From contig JAGOTP010000001.1 of assembly GCA_018061755.1 (NCBI GenBank), forward strand, positions 117,662 to 181,661: a DNA stretch of 64,000 nt. The letters run 5' to 3'. The notes under the pieces are model-generated. The model did no database searches and had not been told where the DNA came from. It saw only the letters and a program-made list of their open reading frames with translations. The translations under genes and the position numbers were made by a program. This document shows, one piece after another, positions 7,918-15,879 of the stretch (position 1 is the first letter of the stretch; every line of letters starts with the position of its first letter). The DNA is from Patescibacteria group bacterium. GTDB lineage: Bacteria > Patescibacteriota > Patescibacteriia > 2-12-FULL-60-25.

Positions 7918-8076
7918 TTCTTCTGCCCCCTTGTCAGATCATCTGATGCCTTGATGATGTAGGGTTTGTGGTCATTTGCTCTCACGGTGATGATGGATAA
8001 GCAAAAACAATGGCGTTGAGCGCTCTTGCTCGACGTTTCCTCCTCTTCGGCGCGCCCTCGGGTGCGTCGTCTGTGT

Positions 8077-8349
8077 TTAAAAGACGTTGACGAGATATTT
8101 TAGTAAACCAACAGCGGCGATGAGGCCCCAAATAACATTCAAAAGCAGCGGAGGGATGTCGTGATGAAGATACGCTTCAACAAAGAGGGCAACCGCGCCA
8201 AGCAAGTTTAAAGCAAAATACAAAGGGTGATCACTGCGAATGACGCCAAATGTATTTAATCCATAACCGAGAAGCACTGAGCAGACCCCAATCCAGCCAA
8301 CGACGGCCAGCATCGGTCTTTGGATATCGCGTTTTCTTGTTCGCTTCAT
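8077..8349 (-). CDS. Small three-helix membrane protein, CBU_0592-like
   Basis: A 90-aa integral membrane protein with about three hydrophobic helices and a Lys/Arg-rich cytoplasmic N-terminus (MKRTRKRD). The pattern VGWIGVCSVLLGYGLNTFG...LYFALNLLGAV...PPLLLNVIWGLIAAVGL resembles the uncharacterised CBU_0592-like membrane domain. It begins 6 bases after fba on the same strand and is probably cotranscribed. Function unknown. Confidence 0.75.
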   Translation of the reverse strand: MKRTRKRDIQRPMLAVVGWIGVCSVLLGYGLNTFGVIRSDHPLYFALNLLGAVALFVEAYLHHDIPPLLLNVIWGLIAAVGLLKYLVNVF

Positions 8350-8355
8350 AGAACG

Positions 8356-9273
8356 CTAACCTTTCCCAGCACTTCCAAATAATTTGATCTTTTGTCTTGC
8401 GACTTCCGTAATCAGCAAAGAAGCTGGTGACAAAAATTTCCGAGGATCAATCACGCGCGGCAAGGCATCAATCGCTTCGCGGATACCGGCTGTAAATGCT
8501 AAACGAATATCTGTGTCAATGTTGACCTTAGCGATCCCCAGCTTGATCGCTTTTTTAATATCCTGATCCAACACGCCACGCGCTTCCCCTAACTTCGCCC
8601 CATGATGTTCGGCTAGATCAATCAGATCTTCGCGCACACCAGATGCACCATGTAGCACGAGGGGACAGCGTATTTTACTCGCAATCTCCTTCAAGCGATT
8701 CAAATCAAGTCGTGGTAAACCGTCGAATTTGTACGCACCATGGGCTGTGCCGATTGCAACTGCCAAACTGTCGCAACCCGTCGCTTTCGCAAATGCCACA
8801 GCTTCTTCTGGATTTGTGAGAAATGCGTCTTTGGCTCGCACCGAAACATGGTCTTCCACTCCACGAATGGCTCCGATCTCTGCTTCGACGGACACGTCTT
8901 TTTCTTTGGCCCAGGCCACAACTTTTTTGGTCGCCGCGATGTTTTCTGTCAGTGGCAAACGTGAAGCGTCGATCATGACGCTGGTATAGCCTTGTTTGAT
9001 CGCTTGTTTGATCGTGTCTAGGTTTTTTCCATGATCAACATGGAGGACGACGGGTAGTTTTGCTTCGGCCGCTACGCGAGCCATAGCGATCAGGTAATCC
9101 ATCCCCGCATATTCGATCGCGCCTTCGCTCGTCTGCAAAATAATAGGAGATTTCAACTCTAGCGCCGCTTGCAGAACAGCGCGCAAAATCTCCAAATTGT
9201 TAATATTGAAAGCCGGGACAGCATAACCCTTTTTGCGGGCGTCGATCAGGAGTTTTTTGGAAGAAATGAGCAT
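8356..9273 (-). CDS. fba: Class II fructose-bisphosphate aldolase
   Basis: Cleaves or forms fructose-1,6-bisphosphate in glycolysis and gluconeogenesis. The 305-aa protein shows the class II signatures: AVPAFNINNLEI at the start, HVDHGKN with a metal-binding His near residue 83, EAEIGAIRGVED near 135, AIGTAHGAYK with the metal-binding His near 180, LHGASGV near 212 and KVNIDTD near 255. Length is normal. It lies 17 bases after the PfkB kinase, so the two may act in one sugar-phosphate operon, and tpiA is at 34 kb. TATAAT with a short leader precedes the ATG. Confidence 0.93.
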   Translation of the reverse strand: MLISSKKLLIDARKKGYAVPAFNINNLEILRAVLQAALELKSPIILQTSEGAIEYAGMDYLIAMARVAAEAKLPVVLHVDHGKNLDTIKQAIKQGYTSVMIDASRLPLTENIAATKKVVAWAKEKDVSVEAEIGAIRGVEDHVSVRAKDAFLTNPEEAVAFAKATGCDSLAVAIGTAHGAYKFDGLPRLDLNRLKEIASKIRCPLVLHGASGVREDLIDLAEHHGAKLGEARGVLDQDIKKAIKLGIAKVNIDTDIRLAFTAGIREAIDALPRVIDPRKFLSPASLLITEVARQKIKLFGSAGKG

Positions 9274-9290
9274 AGTGAAATGGGTTGAGA

Positions 9291-10286
9291 TTATACGCGC
9301 TTTGCTTGACGTGTCCGATGTTTGATTAGCAATCGTTGGAGTTCGGTTCTTGTTGGCAAACCCTTATGCGGACCAACGTGCAAGATAACCTGTGAACTCA
9401 CGGCGCTGCCATGACGCATCGCTTCACTGATCGAGCTGGTCTCCTCTAGGCCGTGGATAAAACCCATGGCGAAACTGTCGCCCGCTCCCGTTCGTTCTAT
9501 AGCTTTGCCAGGAAAAGCCGCACAAAACCAGACTTCGGTTCCATCGAAAACCCATGATCCTTTTGGACCATCTGTGATCACAACTTGTTTAGGGCCGTAA
9601 CGACGCAGACCATTCAACAAGAGTTTTGCATCCATTTCTTCCGTCTTTAACAACCGTTGCGCTTCCTCTTTATTCACAAATAAAACTTCACACCGTTCCA
9701 GAATAGCCCCCAGTTTTTTCAAGCCACGCTGTAATTGAAATGTTCCAGGATTAAATGCCAATTTCGTTTCAGGGTTCTTTGTGAGCCAATGGATTAGATC
9801 TTTCTCTAAATGCTCATGTCCCTTCCCAAGAGAGGTGTAATAGATCCACTTAGTTGGTTTGAGTACTGGAAGGACGTAAGTTCGTGGTTGATGATAGACC
9901 AGAATCGTTCGTTCATCTTGAAAATGGAGGACGGTGTGCGCGTTGGTTGGGCGTTCTGTGTCGTAACTGACGTAGCGTGTTTCGACTTTTTCTTCTTTCC
10001 AACGATGCGCAATTTCATGACCAAGTGCGTCTTGGCCTAAGATGCTCACGATGGCCGTTTTCCAACCCAAACGACTTGTTCCGATGGCGACGTTCGAAGC
10101 ATTGCCGGCTCCTGGAATGCGAATGACCGATTTGAGCGGGATCTTTTCGCCAAAAGCCAAACAGAGAAGGCAGGCATCGCGATTGACCTGACATGATAGA
10201 CTCGCTTCTTCAATCCGCAAGAAGCTATCCAACACGGAGTCGCCAATCGTAACCATGTCGTGGGTCGGTGACCGTCGAAAGAGCAT
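9291..10286 (-). CDS. PfkB-family sugar or nucleoside kinase
   Basis: ATP-dependent kinase of the ribokinase fold, 331 aa. The N-terminal GDSVLDSFLRI and GAGNASNVAIGTSRLG match PfkB signature 1 and the catalytic motif is RTGAGDSFAMGF near residue 265, with the presumed catalytic Asp. Its position before fba suggests phosphofructokinase or 1-phosphofructokinase activity, but ribokinase or adenosine kinase cannot be excluded. The start at 10286 gives an N-terminal extension; an ATG at 10256 (MVTIGDSV) aligns with family starts and is a real alternative. Confidence 0.85.
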   Translation of the reverse strand: MLFRRSPTHDMVTIGDSVLDSFLRIEEASLSCQVNRDACLLCLAFGEKIPLKSVIRIPGAGNASNVAIGTSRLGWKTAIVSILGQDALGHEIAHRWKEEKVETRYVSYDTERPTNAHTVLHFQDERTILVYHQPRTYVLPVLKPTKWIYYTSLGKGHEHLEKDLIHWLTKNPETKLAFNPGTFQLQRGLKKLGAILERCEVLFVNKEEAQRLLKTEEMDAKLLLNGLRRYGPKQVVITDGPKGSWVFDGTEVWFCAAFPGKAIERTGAGDSFAMGFIHGLEETSSISEAMRHGSAVSSQVILHVGPHKGLPTRTELQRLLIKHRTRQAKRV

Positions 10287-10340
10287 AGACGGTTCTCATC
10301 TTACCACGATTGTCTTGAACAAGTGTTTACTTCTGACTGC

Positions 10341-11435
10341 TTACCGAAACCATTTCGCCAATCTTGGTCCTTGTTGACTGGTGTAGTTTGATTTTAGATC
10401 AACGCCGTACAAGTGTTCTGGAGGAGCGACCATGTGTTCATAAACCATGAGACAGATCGGCTGACCGTCGCGGAGCACGAAGTCGTGGCTGTAGGCTTCA
10501 ACTTCCAAAACACCAATCGTGCCGCGGTCTTTGTCTTCGCCTTGCCAACCCCAACCTGGATCAAAGAATCCCGCGAAATGAGAGCGGAATTCCCCTTTGG
10601 ATGGATCATAAGGCGCCATTTCACAAGCGTAGTCTGGCGGAACCAAAATGCGTTCTTTGGTCGAAAGAATATAAAACTCTTCGGGATGCAGAACGAGTTC
10701 GCCACTAGCTGGTTTGAAAACGGGATCAAAAAAACTTTCTGGATCATGATCAAACTTGGCTGTATCCAAAATAGCCGAGGCCGCGCGTTTTGCTTTCCAG
10801 CCGATGATATCAACCGATGTGAGGTCGATCGTCATCGTAACCCCTTTGCCAACGGTCGCTTCAGAAGCGGGAAGAAGATCACCTTCCGTTCCACGTAACA
10901 AATGAAAGCGATCATAAATCATGCGATGTTCGAGCGTATCGAGTCGGGCATCACCATAGAAAAAGCGGAGTTGATTCACGCGATCGCCTGGATGAAGCTG
11001 GATGGGAAACGACTTAGGTACAAGTTCGATCCAAAGTGAGCCTTGATAGCCAGCGGGAATTTCATCGAAGCGAGCTACACCATCAACCAGCAAACGTCCA
11101 CGCAAATTGATACGACCGGATGAGCTTTTGTTGCTGGCAATCGCGTGAATGCCGGGTGGGAGCGCGACTTTCTCCGCCAACTCGATCAAATAGATCCCAT
11201 CTTTCTCAAGAGGTCGATCAGGGTGATGAGGGAAAAGCGCGCCCTGGGCTACAACCGAAGCAATCGATTCTCCTGCGCGCGGCAAATACGACCCACGCAT
11301 CCGATAGATTTTGTCGGTGATCGTGAGGTCGATCGAGGCTGGTTGGATATTTTCAATCGAACCGCCCTGAACATAACCCGCCGAGAGCATTTCGCGGATC
11401 AGCTGATAGGGGAGGGCGCCCTGACGCGGTTTCAT
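10341..11435 (-). CDS. dcd: Double-domain dCTP deaminase
   Basis: Deaminates dCTP to dUTP, feeding dTMP synthesis; thyA and folA occur at 45-46 kb. At 364 aa it is about twice the single-domain enzyme and appears to be a head-to-tail duplication. Domain 1 has IQPASIDLTITDKIYRM, ASNKSSSGRINL and GYQGSLWIELVP. Domain 2 has MTIDLTSVDIIGWKAK, FYILSTKERILVPP, HFAGFFDPGWGW and GQPICLMVYEHM. Similar long forms exist in some alphaproteobacteria. The KSSxGR motif is intact in domain 1 but not obvious in domain 2, so one half may be structural. Confidence 0.88.
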   Translation of the reverse strand: MKPRQGALPYQLIREMLSAGYVQGGSIENIQPASIDLTITDKIYRMRGSYLPRAGESIASVVAQGALFPHHPDRPLEKDGIYLIELAEKVALPPGIHAIASNKSSSGRINLRGRLLVDGVARFDEIPAGYQGSLWIELVPKSFPIQLHPGDRVNQLRFFYGDARLDTLEHRMIYDRFHLLRGTEGDLLPASEATVGKGVTMTIDLTSVDIIGWKAKRAASAILDTAKFDHDPESFFDPVFKPASGELVLHPEEFYILSTKERILVPPDYACEMAPYDPSKGEFRSHFAGFFDPGWGWQGEDKDRGTIGVLEVEAYSHDFVLRDGQPICLMVYEHMVAPPEHLYGVDLKSNYTSQQGPRLAKWFR

Positions 11436-11440
11436 ATGGC

Positions 11441-11459
11441 CGAGACCTTAACCGTCTCG
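11441..11459 (-). promoter_or_regulatory. Palindrome over the dcd -10 region
   Basis: CGAGAC-N7-GTCTCG lies 5-23 bases before the dcd ATG and covers the likely -10 (TTAAGG). It is a possible repressor operator or a small leader hairpin. No -35 was recognised. Confidence 0.4.
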
Positions 11460-11508
11460 CAGCCGGCTGGGTAGGGGATAACCAGAGGGTAAGTATGACC
11501 CTGAAATG

Positions 11509-11540
11509 CAAGACCACCGCCCATATGGGCGGTGGTCTTG
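11509..11540. terminator. 32-bp perfect palindrome
   Basis: CAAGACCACCGCCCAT followed directly by its own reverse complement. It lies between dcd (minus) and the small high-GC minus gene. It probably ends that upstream transcript, though no U tract follows on either strand. Confidence 0.55.
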
Positions 11541-11592
11541 TCTTGATGGCTCGTGCAGAGAGGATAAGGTATCCTTCTCAGCTCTGTACGAG

Positions 11593-11620
11593 GCCGGGGT
11601 GGAGGAGTGTCCACCCCGGC
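11593..11620 (-). terminator. GC-rich hairpin after the 70-aa gene
   Basis: GCCGGGGTGGA / TCCACCCCGGC, an 11-bp perfect stem with a 6-base loop just downstream of the minus-strand stop. No U tract; processing or partial termination is likely, with the 32-bp palindrome as back-up. Confidence 0.55.
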
Positions 11621-11644
11621 GAGGCGCTGGGCTAGAGCCGAAGC

Positions 11645-11857
11645 TCAGCCCGCGCCCTTGCGGCGACCCGCGTGGGCGCCGTCGCGACGCTTGAGGCCGC
11701 GAACGCAGTCCACCGGATGCCGCTCGACCCTGGGATGTCGACCGCGCGGCAACTTCGTGAACTGCTGCACGACCTGCGAGCTCAGAACCTTCTTCTGCTC
11801 GTCCTGGCTCGCATCACCGCCGAAAGAAACAGCTCCCAATCCGTCGAGATTGCTCAA
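11645..11857 (-). CDS. Possible 70-aa basic protein (high-GC cassette)
   Basis: Minus-strand ORF with a TTG start and no convincing SD, so start and coding status are uncertain. The product is polar at first (DGLGAVSFGGDASQDEQKK) and strongly Arg/His/Lys-rich in the second half (PRGRHPRVERHP, RGLKRRDGAHAGRRKG), suggesting nucleic-acid binding. G/C third-position bias supports coding. A strong promoter lies 70-100 bases upstream on the same strand and GC-rich hairpins follow. If it is not translated, the unit could be a structured small RNA. Confidence 0.45.
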   Translation of the reverse strand: MSNLDGLGAVSFGGDASQDEQKKVLSSQVVQQFTKLPRGRHPRVERHPVDCVRGLKRRDGAHAGRRKGAG

Positions 11858-11926
11858 GGGGCTACCCGTTGTCGACCGAAAAATTCAGAGCTCACGACTT
11901 GTGAGGGTGAATCGATCGAACGTAGT

Positions 11927-11955
11927 AGGATACCACTTTTTCTCGTTTTTGTCAA
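11927..11955 (-). promoter_or_regulatory. Consensus promoter of the minus-strand cassette
   Basis: On the minus strand: TTGACA (11955-11950), 17 bases, TATCCT (11932-11927), again opening with TTGACAAAAA and a spacer ending in GG. It points away from thrS and toward the 70-aa ORF. Confidence 0.75.
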
Positions 11956-12033
11956 TGTTTCTGCTGCTTTTTACCTTGATTGAGCAAAGATCCGCTTGAC
12001 GACTCTGACCTTCATTTGCCATGCTGGGATTAT

Positions 12034-12200
12034 TCTCTGGCCTAACGAACCAGCGCGGACAAATCCAGAAAAAGTGCCCTGTGCCAGAGACGGTATGGGG
12101 AAGCCGGGTGGAACCGCCCGTTGTTTTGTCCTCATCCCGCGGGCAAAAGAGCAGGGTCCCAGCGAATATTCATTCAATGTTCGCTGGGATCTTTGTTTTT
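12034..12200 (+). ncRNA. Probable compact T-box leader of thrS
   Basis: The extended -10 TGC-CATGCT (ending 12025) with TTGACG at 11996 predicts RNA starting near 12032. TCTCTGGC (12034-12041) pairs with GCCAGAGA (12083-12090), a very short Stem I. Then comes the T-box core GGGTGGAACCGC (12106-12117). GGG-TGGAACC-GCCC can pair with the contiguous GGGT-CCC at 12154-12160, leaving the TGGAACC bulge that binds the tRNA acceptor end. The same CCC belongs to the competing terminator TCCCAGCGAA / TTCGCTGGGA (12157-12189), followed by a U-rich tract and the ATG. The specifier codon is not securely placed; ACC (12049-12051) and ACA (12059-12061) are candidates. Confidence 0.65.
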
Positions 12201-13997
12201 ATGTCTTCCTATCCTGTCGAAACTCGTCGCCATAGTGCGGCGCACGTCATGGCTGCCGCCATCAAGCGTCTCTACCCGGACGTAAAATTGGGCGTTGGGC
12301 CGGTGATCGAGCATGGCTTCTTTTACGATATCGACCTGGGTCGAGCTGTTACGCCGGAGGATCTCACTCAGATCCGTGACGAAATGACCAAATTGGTCAA
12401 AGAGAATCCAGCTTTTGTACGTGAAGAAATGTCACTGGATGAGGCGATCGCCCTCTTCCAATCCATGGGTCAAACCTACAAAGTTGAACTGTTAAACGAT
12501 CTCAAAACGAAAGGTACGACCAAGGTTAGCGCTGAAGAGTCACAAGATGTTGATCCGGCCAATGTTGATCGTGTTTCAATCTATCGTACAGGCGATTTTG
12601 TTGATCTATGTCGTGGCCCTCACGTAGCCGAAGCGAAAGAGATTGGTGCTTGGAAAATAACGAAAGTGGCCGGTGCCTATTGGCGCGGCAAAGAGGGGAA
12701 CCCTCAGATGCAACGTATCTACGGCTGGTGTTTCGGAACCAAAGACGAACTTGAAGGACATGCCAAAATGATGGAGGAAGCCGAGAAGCGTGATCACCGC
12801 AAACTAGGCAAAGAACTGGGTCTCTTTATCTTCTCTGATCTAGTTGGTCCTGGTCTTCCTCTTTGGACACCAAAAGGCACCATCATGCGCGAAGTTTTGA
12901 ATGACTTTGTCTGGAGTCTGCGCAAACCGCATGGCTACAGTCGAGTGACGATTCCGCACATCACGCGCAAGGATCTTTATGAGACTTCCGGGCACTGGGC
13001 CAAGTACGCTGATGACTTGTTCAAAATTCGTACTCGCGAAGATCACTTGTACGCCATGAAGCCGATGAACTGTCCGCATCATGCCCAGATCTATGCCAGC
13101 GAATCCCGCTCGTATCGCGAACTTCCGGTGCGTTACGCGGAAACCACGATGGTCTATCGTGATGAACAATCCGGTGAACTATCAGGTCTGTCGCGCGTGC
13201 TGTCGATCACGCAAGATGACGCGCACGTCTTCTGTCGCGTCTCACAATTGCGTGACGAGGCAGAGATTGTTTGGGGCATCATCACCAAGTTCTACGAGGC
13301 TGTCGGTTTCAAATTGGTTCCACGTTTGTCTCGCCGTGATCCAAATAAACCAGAAAAATATCTAGGCGATGTGGCCGATTGGGATAAAGCAGAGGGAGCG
13401 CTGCGTCAGATCTTGGAAGACAAAGGTGCAGACTGGATAGATGGTCCAGGTGAAGCCGCTTTCTATGGTCCCAAGATCGACTTCATGGGTTTGGACGCCA
13501 TTGGTCGCAAGCATCAGGTCGCTACCATTCAATTCGATTTCGTCCAGCCTAAGAATTTCGGCTTGAGCTGCGTCAACGAACTGGGCGAAAAGGAGCCAAT
13601 CGTCATGATCCACTGCGCCATCATGGGGTCGATTGAGCGTTTTATGAGCGTCATCATTGAGCATTTTGCTGGCTCGTTCCCACTCTGGTTGTCGCCGGTT
13701 CAAGTAGCGGTCTTGCCGGTGGCTGATCGTCATGCAGACTTTGCGCATGGTTTGGCCAAGGAGTTGATGGCAGCTGGTTTGCGGGTCGAAGTCGATGATT
13801 CGACAGAATCAGTCGGCAAAAAGATTCGCTTTGCCGAAAAAGCCAAGATGCCGATTATGTTGGTGGTTGGTGACAAGGAGATGGAATCGGGCGAGGTCAC
13901 GGTGCGTCGTCGCGGACAAGCGGATCAGGAGACGCTGAAGAAAGAAGACTTCATTGAGAAAATCTTGAAGAGAGTGAGTGAACGAAGTCTGTTGTAG
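12201..13997 (+). CDS. thrS: Threonyl-tRNA synthetase without TGS domain
   Basis: Charges tRNA-Thr. The 598-aa protein starts at the ATG just after the leader terminator (MSSYPVETRRHSAAHVM). Frames upstream of it are leader RNA. The N-terminal TGS domain is absent. The editing domain is intact: HSAAH near residue 11 and DLCRGPHV near 135. Class II motifs follow: GLPLWTPKG, RYAETTMVYRDEQSGEL and GSIERFMSVIIEH, plus zinc ligands in MNCPHH, DDAHVFC and MIHCAIM, then the anticodon-binding domain (VAVLPVADRHADFA). Expression is probably set by tRNA charging through the T-box-like leader. Confidence 0.95.
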   Translation: MSSYPVETRRHSAAHVMAAAIKRLYPDVKLGVGPVIEHGFFYDIDLGRAVTPEDLTQIRDEMTKLVKENPAFVREEMSLDEAIALFQSMGQTYKVELLNDLKTKGTTKVSAEESQDVDPANVDRVSIYRTGDFVDLCRGPHVAEAKEIGAWKITKVAGAYWRGKEGNPQMQRIYGWCFGTKDELEGHAKMMEEAEKRDHRKLGKELGLFIFSDLVGPGLPLWTPKGTIMREVLNDFVWSLRKPHGYSRVTIPHITRKDLYETSGHWAKYADDLFKIRTREDHLYAMKPMNCPHHAQIYASESRSYRELPVRYAETTMVYRDEQSGELSGLSRVLSITQDDAHVFCRVSQLRDEAEIVWGIITKFYEAVGFKLVPRLSRRDPNKPEKYLGDVADWDKAEGALRQILEDKGADWIDGPGEAAFYGPKIDFMGLDAIGRKHQVATIQFDFVQPKNFGLSCVNELGEKEPIVMIHCAIMGSIERFMSVIIEHFAGSFPLWLSPVQVAVLPVADRHADFAHGLAKELMAAGLRVEVDDSTESVGKKIRFAEKAKMPIMLVVGDKEMESGEVTVRRRGQADQETLKKEDFIEKILKRVSERSLL

Positions 13998-14027
13998 GAA
14001 AAGACGAGGCAAAACTAAACATCAGTC

Positions 14028-14061
14028 ACCAAAAATCCTCAGGTACGTGAGGATTTTTGGT
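14028..14061 (+). terminator. Terminator of thrS
   Basis: ACCAAAAATCCTCA / TGAGGATTTTTGGT, a 14-bp perfect stem with the 3' T run inside the stem; it can work in both directions. Confidence 0.85.
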
Positions 14062-14232
14062 TATCCACAGAGAAGTACACAGGCTTAGGACAGGTGTTGA
14101 TAGATCGGGTAGAGGTAATTTTTTGGCTTAGATGAAAGAAAAAAGACAATTAAGTTCTCGCCTTGCTGACGCGCATGCTACGATAGATAGCGTAATGACA
14201 TTTATTCTTTAGTTCATTAATCGCAACTGTAT

Positions 14233-15405
14233 ATGGCAAAGTTTGAAGCGGGTCCTGGTACGGGTGGCACTGCTGCTCCAGCCGAGGCGGGAAAAGTAGA
14301 GACTATTAAGCGTAAAACGATTGCTCTTGGTGGCGAGAATCAGCCACCGGTGTCTGTCGCTGAAGAAGTAAATAAGAAAGCTGCCTCAGCTAGTGAAGCT
14401 GCTGCGCCAGTTGTTGAAGTGAGCGAAGCATCTCCTGCCGATGCTGAAAGCATCAAGGGCGTAGAAGATGCTGAAAAACGTGCTCGTCAGGCTGAACGCG
14501 GAGGGGAAGCGTTGAAGAAAATGGGTGAAGCAATTAGTAAGCCATGGAATGCTGCTCGTACCTGGTTGGGAAACGCTGCTTCTAGTTTGTGGAAGCGCAT
14601 GAGCGGAGGAGTCTCAAGAGCGGTTGAGACTGTCGCGGTTGGAGCAGGCGCTGCGCTTGAAAGCAAAGATGCCGCAGTAGCAAAAGCTACCCAAGTAAGA
14701 GAGGATGTGGTCGGAACCAAGAACTTCTTGGAGTTAGTCGGTACTATGGCTTTGGATGCTACGGGAGAAAAGCTTCGTGAATGGAAGGAGGATGCAGCCA
14801 ATGCTCCTCGTAATCTCGGTACGATCGCCTGGGCTGGTAAAATGTTGCTTCAACAGGAAGCCGCTGCGGCTGGAAAGGCGTTCATGGAACACAGATATAC
14901 AAAGAACGTTGGGAAAGCGGCAAAATATACTGGTATCGCAGTAGGTGGTGCAGCAGCTGCTCCGTTTGCTTTGGCCGCCGCTCCATTTGCTGTTATGTTC
15001 GCTGGCCCTGTTCTCCAGAAAACGCAGCCAGCTTTGTATGAAGGTATGCGCAGTGATTTGCGTGAGAAAGGTGTGATCGGTCGCTATGCAGCTGCAGATG
15101 TTTTCAAGGGTGCTGATGGCAAGCGTGAAATTTCAGAGATGTTTAAAACAGACGTGGCCGAAACTTATAAGACTGTTTCAGAAAGCGTTGGTGGTTGGTT
15201 CCGTAGTAAGTGGGAAGCTGCTGGTAAGGCGAAGGATAAGTTCTGTGGCTGGGCTAACGAGAAGCGTTTGTCAATGATGGAATCGGCCGGAATGGCCAGT
15301 TCTCGTCAGGTCGCCACTCTTATGGAGCAGAACGCTGCCTTGGCCGCGAAGCTCGAAGAGTTGATGAAGAAGGGCGGAACGGATTTCTCACGTGAAGATG
15401 ATTAA
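14233..15405 (+). CDS. Unrecognised Ala-rich 390-aa protein with hydrophobic centre
   Basis: Not a family I recognise. Residues 1-90 are low-complexity Ala/Glu/Lys (disordered or coiled). The middle has repeated amphipathic helices with VAVGAGAAL. Around residues 235-265 a hydrophobic block (GIAVGGAAAAPFALAAAPFAVMFAG) could insert in a membrane. The C-terminus (VATLMEQNAALAAKLEELMKK) is a short coiled coil. TGC-TACGAT at 14179-14184 is a likely extended -10. The next gene, also helical, starts 50 bases later and is probably cotranscribed. A role in cell-envelope structure is only a guess. Confidence 0.7.
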   Translation: MAKFEAGPGTGGTAAPAEAGKVETIKRKTIALGGENQPPVSVAEEVNKKAASASEAAAPVVEVSEASPADAESIKGVEDAEKRARQAERGGEALKKMGEAISKPWNAARTWLGNAASSLWKRMSGGVSRAVETVAVGAGAALESKDAAVAKATQVREDVVGTKNFLELVGTMALDATGEKLREWKEDAANAPRNLGTIAWAGKMLLQQEAAAAGKAFMEHRYTKNVGKAAKYTGIAVGGAAAAPFALAAAPFAVMFAGPVLQKTQPALYEGMRSDLREKGVIGRYAAADVFKGADGKREISEMFKTDVAETYKTVSESVGGWFRSKWEAAGKAKDKFCGWANEKRLSMMESAGMASSRQVATLMEQNAALAAKLEELMKKGGTDFSREDD

Positions 15406-15455
15406 TCTTCGCATCTTCTCTCTTTACCCAATCATTTAACATCGTCCCTTGTTGT

Positions 15456-15815
15456 ATGAATCTTGAATCATTGATCGACTTCATCAAAAAATCCTCCCTG
15501 GATGAGGATGTGAAAGAGGTGCTAACCGATCGTTTACAGGCAGAAGGTCTCACCATGGATGTTGTCGATGTTCTCAAAGAAGCCTTCCAGGATAAGATCG
15601 AAGAATTGTTTGACGCAGCTGGCGTGAAAATTGACCCGAAAGATCCAGAAGCAGTAAAAGAATATCAGGCCTATCAAGATGCGTTAGCGCAAATTGAAAA
15701 AGATGGTGAAAGCGAAATGGCTGGTTTGCAGGCTGAGATGAGCCAGCAAGTCGCAAAAGTCCAAACCAGTGCTGACGATGCACGAGCGAATCAAATTCGT
15801 CACGATCTTCCGTAG
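15456..15815 (+). CDS. Unrecognised 119-aa acidic helical protein
   Basis: Predicted all-helical and acidic with no signal peptide. It begins MNLESLIDFIKKSSLDEDVKEVLTD and has a conserved-looking KIDPKDPEAVKEY loop near residue 58. The C-terminal half is a probable coiled coil (IEKDGESEMAGLQAEMSQQVAKVQ). A GC-rich terminator follows. Lies downstream of the Ala-rich gene on the same strand. No function can be assigned. Confidence 0.75.
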   Translation: MNLESLIDFIKKSSLDEDVKEVLTDRLQAEGLTMDVVDVLKEAFQDKIEELFDAAGVKIDPKDPEAVKEYQAYQDALAQIEKDGESEMAGLQAEMSQQVAKVQTSADDARANQIRHDLP

Positions 15816-15838
15816 CTTGTCACTAGCTAAAACGATCA

Positions 15839-15876
15839 CGCGCCCGCCAAGGAGAAATCCCCGGCGGGCGCGCTTT
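15839..15876. terminator. Bidirectional GC-rich terminator
   Basis: CGCGCCCGCC (15839-15848) pairs with GGCGGGCGCG (15863-15872), followed by TTTCGTT on the plus strand. It separates the 119-aa gene from the convergent CPBP gene. Confidence 0.75.
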
Positions 15877-15879
15877 CGT

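Noticed and set aside
12021..12200. N-terminal extension of thrS through the leader
   Set aside because: The frame stays open by chance; the region contains the T-box-like structure and terminator, and family alignment starts at the 12201 ATG.
14061..14069. TTATCCACA, a perfect DnaA-box sequence
   Set aside because: It is a single box without neighbours, an AT-rich unwinding region, or dnaA/dnaN nearby, so there is no basis for calling an origin.
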